In this document: one piece after another, positions 11,057 to 13,492 of the stretch
How the letters are laid out: each line of letters begins with the position of its first letter
Numbering within the stretch: the stretch's first letter is position 1
Source of the DNA: Saksenaea vasiformis B4078
Lineage: Eukaryota; Mucoromycota; Mucoromycetes; Mucorales; Saksenaeaceae
Assembly: GCA_000697055.1 (NCBI GenBank)
Contig: JNDT01001452.1
Span: 1 to 13,492 of the forward strand
Reading direction: 5' to 3'
DNA: 13,492 nucleotides
Program-made: the position numbers and the translations under genes
The notes under the pieces: generated by a model
What the model was told of the DNA's origin: nothing
The model's input: the letters and a program-made list of their open reading frames with translations, nothing else
Databases searched by the model: none

Positions 11057-12179
11057 TGGAGTGCTGCAAGTTCGCGGTGTGGGAAAGAAATAGAAACACC
11101 AATTATACCCTGTTTTTTCTTAACAGTTTGGCTGCAGGAAACTTGTCGCTCCCCAAAAATAAAATTCAGCAGTGACACAAAGGGCTTTTTTTTTATCACT
11201 TCTCCAAGAGATTAAAAAACCTGTCGCCTGGTACGAGAACCTTCTTATGCTTGGAGTGAGAAATACTAGCCACAGTCAACAAACGCTTTTTGTTCGCCAT
11301 TGGCGCAAATAAATTGTCATTTGTTTCGTGACAATAATGCAAAAGGTAAGGAAGAAGATGAGGTTTAGCTGTATCGTTGGTAACCACATGGATGTTCCCT
11401 AAAAACAAAGAACCTATCCGGGAATCAGAATGACCAGCAATTTTTTGAAGATCCTTCCTTGTAACTTGGGGATCCCTTCAGGATTCTAAGATACCAAACA
11501 TATGACAGGAATGATCTGTAGTCTAGAACACGTGTCGAAGGTCTTTTATGCCCTTACATCACCAATTAGATGCTGTCGAGATAAATTTCGCAGGCATATC
11601 ATCTACCAAACACTATGTTTCGAATGCTGTTAGGATGCAGTTCGTTACGGCCCGTGGAAGCCGGGTTCCTTGTGAGAACAACTTGATCCGGATCCATTTG
11701 GCTTACGCTTTGCTTCCGTACGCAATCCTTACCATCACCTCTTCAATCTCATAAAATTGCTCAACTTGAACGTAGCAGAATATTTAATCGATGAAAAATG
11801 TGTATTCAAAATCCAATATTTGATAGAACGAAAATCAGGAGATCATGAAGGACGGCTCCTCCAATCGGGCCCAAAAAGTATGCGGGTCAGGCTACCTTCT
11901 TCGAATATTAATTCTCAGCTTAATTCAGGGGCTTGAAATTCGATCTAGTGATTGCCAATGAAAGCTACAGACAGATTTTTCACCGCTAAGGGCAGAAAGC
12001 TTAGGACGATAAAGGGAATTCGTTTATTCTCTTTGAAGGTTGCGCGATGAAGAGTATGGACTTTATGGTTATAAAACAAAAGCGAGCTTTTTAGTGATAA
12101 TGTTAGGTTATTCAACATAGGCCAACCATATTACATCGAGTAATGTACAGTGTGCAAATGAATTTCCTCTAGCAAACTT
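11057..12179. other. URC4 upstream region and AT-rich gene-poor DNA
   Basis: The first 130-150 bp before the URC4 ATG should hold its promoter; ATTGG (CCAAT box on the minus strand) lies at 11099-11103. A minus-strand frame at 11196-11477 is described separately. A 68-codon plus-strand frame at 11548-11754 shows no recognisable features. Nothing else is evident: no RNA gene, tandem repeat or element ends. Confidence 0.45.
11196..11477 (-). other. Open minus-strand frame of 93 codons without an ATG start, unknown
   Basis: The frame is open from just after a TGA (11480-11478) to a TGA at its 3' end. It is soluble in character and basic towards its C-terminus (ISHSKHKKVLVPG near the end), with no recognised motif. 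The only internal Met is late. It could be a terminal exon, since a TTTTTAG acceptor-like site occurs on this strand near 11407, or a gene relic. At this AT content 93 open codons are only mildly unusual. Confidence 0.2.
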
Positions 12180-12832
12180 TTATGCTTGTTTCTCATATGC
12201 TGTATTCTTTGGATCTTCAATAACTTCACACCAAATGCCATGATTGATTGCGAAACAAGTAGAGTGATGTGTGCCACCAAGTGTGTAAGATGCTGTGGAT
12301 GTTTGTAGATGCTCCCCTTTAACTGGATAATCTATTTGACAGAAAGATTCACCTAAAACTTTGAAGCAAGCCTTGTCAAGCCATGCTTTGAGGTAGCGCC
12401 AACTTTATCGCACTCCTCCATCACTCTCAATAATCCAAATATCAGATTACAGTGATCCCCGATAATTTCATCCTCAGTTTTTTCCAACCTCAGTATTTTC
12501 AACCATTTTTTGAGAAACTGAATAGGTATTTAGACCTTAAACCATTCCATACAATTTCAACTCTCGCTAGTTTCAACCAGATGCCTGTACTTTGGCGGTT
12601 GAAATTATTGGGGGACCACTGTAGTGAGTGTTGCGTTGATGTAATGATCTCCGTCCAAAGGGATAGTATAGATGTAATCCCCATCGTATCAACACCAGTG
12701 ACGCGGCTGCTTAAAGTCGAGCCCACGAATGGAGCGCTGGGTGACTCTGAGAGTCTGCTGAGAGCGATCTTGTCCAAATTTGTAGAATATTGATACGCTC
12801 TTGACAGAAGCACATCCAGCATACTTGACACA
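12180..12832 (-). pseudogene. Possible decayed gene split by a MITE insertion (hypothetical)
   Basis: Product not recognised. On the minus strand a 74-codon frame without ATG (12404-12180) encodes a Cys/Trp-containing stretch, for example LGGTHHSTCFAINHG and a terminal EDPKNTAYEKQA. Upstream of the MITE another frame is open at 12832-12692, has an in-frame TGA at 12691-12689, and then runs to the element. If the MITE and one TA are removed, this frame continues across the empty site (IPLDGDHYINATLTNL) to about 12405, where a frameshift would be needed to enter the 74-codon frame. One nonsense codon plus one frameshift plus an insertion fits a dead gene. Each open piece is short enough to arise by chance, so this remains a hypothesis. 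Confidence 0.28.
12450..12621. mobile_element. 172-bp MITE with Tc1/mariner-type ends and TA target duplication
   Basis: The left end reads CAGTGATCCCCGATAATTTC and the right end, on the opposite strand, reads CAGTGGTCCCCCAATAATTT. Over about 25 aligned positions they differ by three substitutions and one single-base gap. Both ends are flanked by TA (12448-12449 and 12622-12623), the expected target duplication of Tc1/mariner elements, whose ends commonly start CAGTG. The interior has no coding capacity but carries subterminal copies of TTTCAACC or close variants (12466-12473, 12497-12504, 12571-12578, and inverted at 12597-12604). It is non-autonomous; any transposase must be encoded elsewhere. 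Confidence 0.78.
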
Positions 12833-13492
12833 TTATTGACTGTCACGGGTTAAGTGTAGGCCAGATTGTGGTGTTCAATTGGACTGTGGGTACACGAGAC
12901 TTGGTAAGGACGGTTTTATTCAGTGAAAAAACCAGGAATTCTTGTGTAAAGGTTACTATCCATTGACTGAACTGACTGAGTTTTGCTAAGAACGCATTCA
13001 AATATTGATGTATGACAAAGGAGTCAGGGTAACGGGTACACATCCAGAATTGTGGCGGTAGATAGGGTCATCAGACCGAGAGCAAAGGCGAGAAATTGAC
13101 AAACATGATGACTACAAGATCATGACAGGAGAGCAGCAATTCAAAATTTTATCGAAAGGTTCCTCGACTTGTATCAGTACGTAATCCAGATCCTGAAAGT
13201 CATAGCCTCACTTCATACGGTGCGTACATTTAATAGCCGACGATTTTTTGACCCAACTTTGAGGCCATACGACGAGGTGAAAATTATATTTTATGCGAAT
13301 CTAGCCGATAATATATGTTCTTTGGGATATTCTTTACAAAAGTTATGGGCCATGATCGCCACTTGCTTAAGGAAAAAGAAAATTATATTTCCTCAAAGAT
13401 CGTCATCTTTAGGTGGGGAAAACGAAGGTGAAATCGTCGGCACTTAATTTAGCCGCCAACGTTACACAAACACGAAATAGATTACAGCGCGT
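12833..13492. other. Gene-poor right end with fragmentary open frames
   Basis: A minus-strand frame at 12843-13043 (66 codons from ATG) and a plus-strand frame open at 13127-13447 (no ATG; about 106 codons) are the only sizeable ones. The plus frame looks moderately hydrophobic (QYVIQILKVIASLH) and ends in a basic, then Gly/Glu-rich tail. It could be an exon of a gene continuing beyond the window or a relic. I recognise no family in either. Confidence 0.3.

Noticed and set aside
12147..12449. Second possible element end TACAGTGTGCAAATG at about 12146
   Set aside because: It shares only CAGTG and a loose AATTTC with the MITE ends, and no inverted partner with matching sequence was found.
12499..12846. 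115-codon minus-strand frame across the right half of the MITE
   Set aside because: It runs through the MITE terminal repeat, so at least its last third is transposon sequence. A different frame reads better across the empty site.

Overview
The window looks like nuclear DNA of a filamentous fungus, most likely an early-diverging (Mucoromycota-type) species. The three well-supported genes are broken by many short introns (46-83 nt), several with CTAAC/CTRAY-like branch sites. One of them is the fungal form of the DUF1688/URC4 family. The assignment to Mucoromycota is an inference from gene style, not a database result.

Layout, left to right. (i) 1-646: weak traces of a decayed or partial minus-strand gene that runs off the left edge. 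(ii) About 650-1709: no gene seen. (iii) 1710-1946 (-): a small acidic hypothetical protein. It is divergent from (iv) 2291-4066 (+): alanine aminotransferase with a mitochondrial leader, 5 exons, 514 aa. The 344 bp between them hold a three-copy tandem repeat with an exact 41-bp period, a perfect 9-bp inverted repeat and three GATA-type motifs. (v) 4067-4674: no gene. (vi) 4675-4714: a putative cell-cycle promoter with two ACGCGT boxes, just upstream of (vii) 4761-9576 (+): cohesin subunit Scc3/STAG, 19 exons, 1265 aa. (viii) 9638-11056 (-): URC4 (DUF1688, uracil catabolism), 4 exons, 410 aa. It has one GC-AG intron and a 21-nt last exon, and converges on SCC3 with only 61 bp between the stop codons. 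(ix) 11057-13492: AT-rich, gene-poor and probably decayed DNA with a 172-bp Tc1/mariner-type MITE (TA target, CAGTG ends) at 12450-12621 and fragmentary protein-like reading frames around it.

The three complete genes are housekeeping or metabolic and do not form one pathway. Alanine aminotransferase and URC4 both belong to nitrogen metabolism; SCC3 belongs to sister-chromatid cohesion. All exon coordinates were derived by hand from splice signals, reading phase and family knowledge. All three models are phase-consistent throughout, with total coding lengths divisible by three. No previously undescribed biological system is evident. The most checkable oddities are the convergent SCC3/URC4 3' ends, the GC-AG intron, the 41-bp promoter repeats, the paired MCB-like boxes and the MITE.
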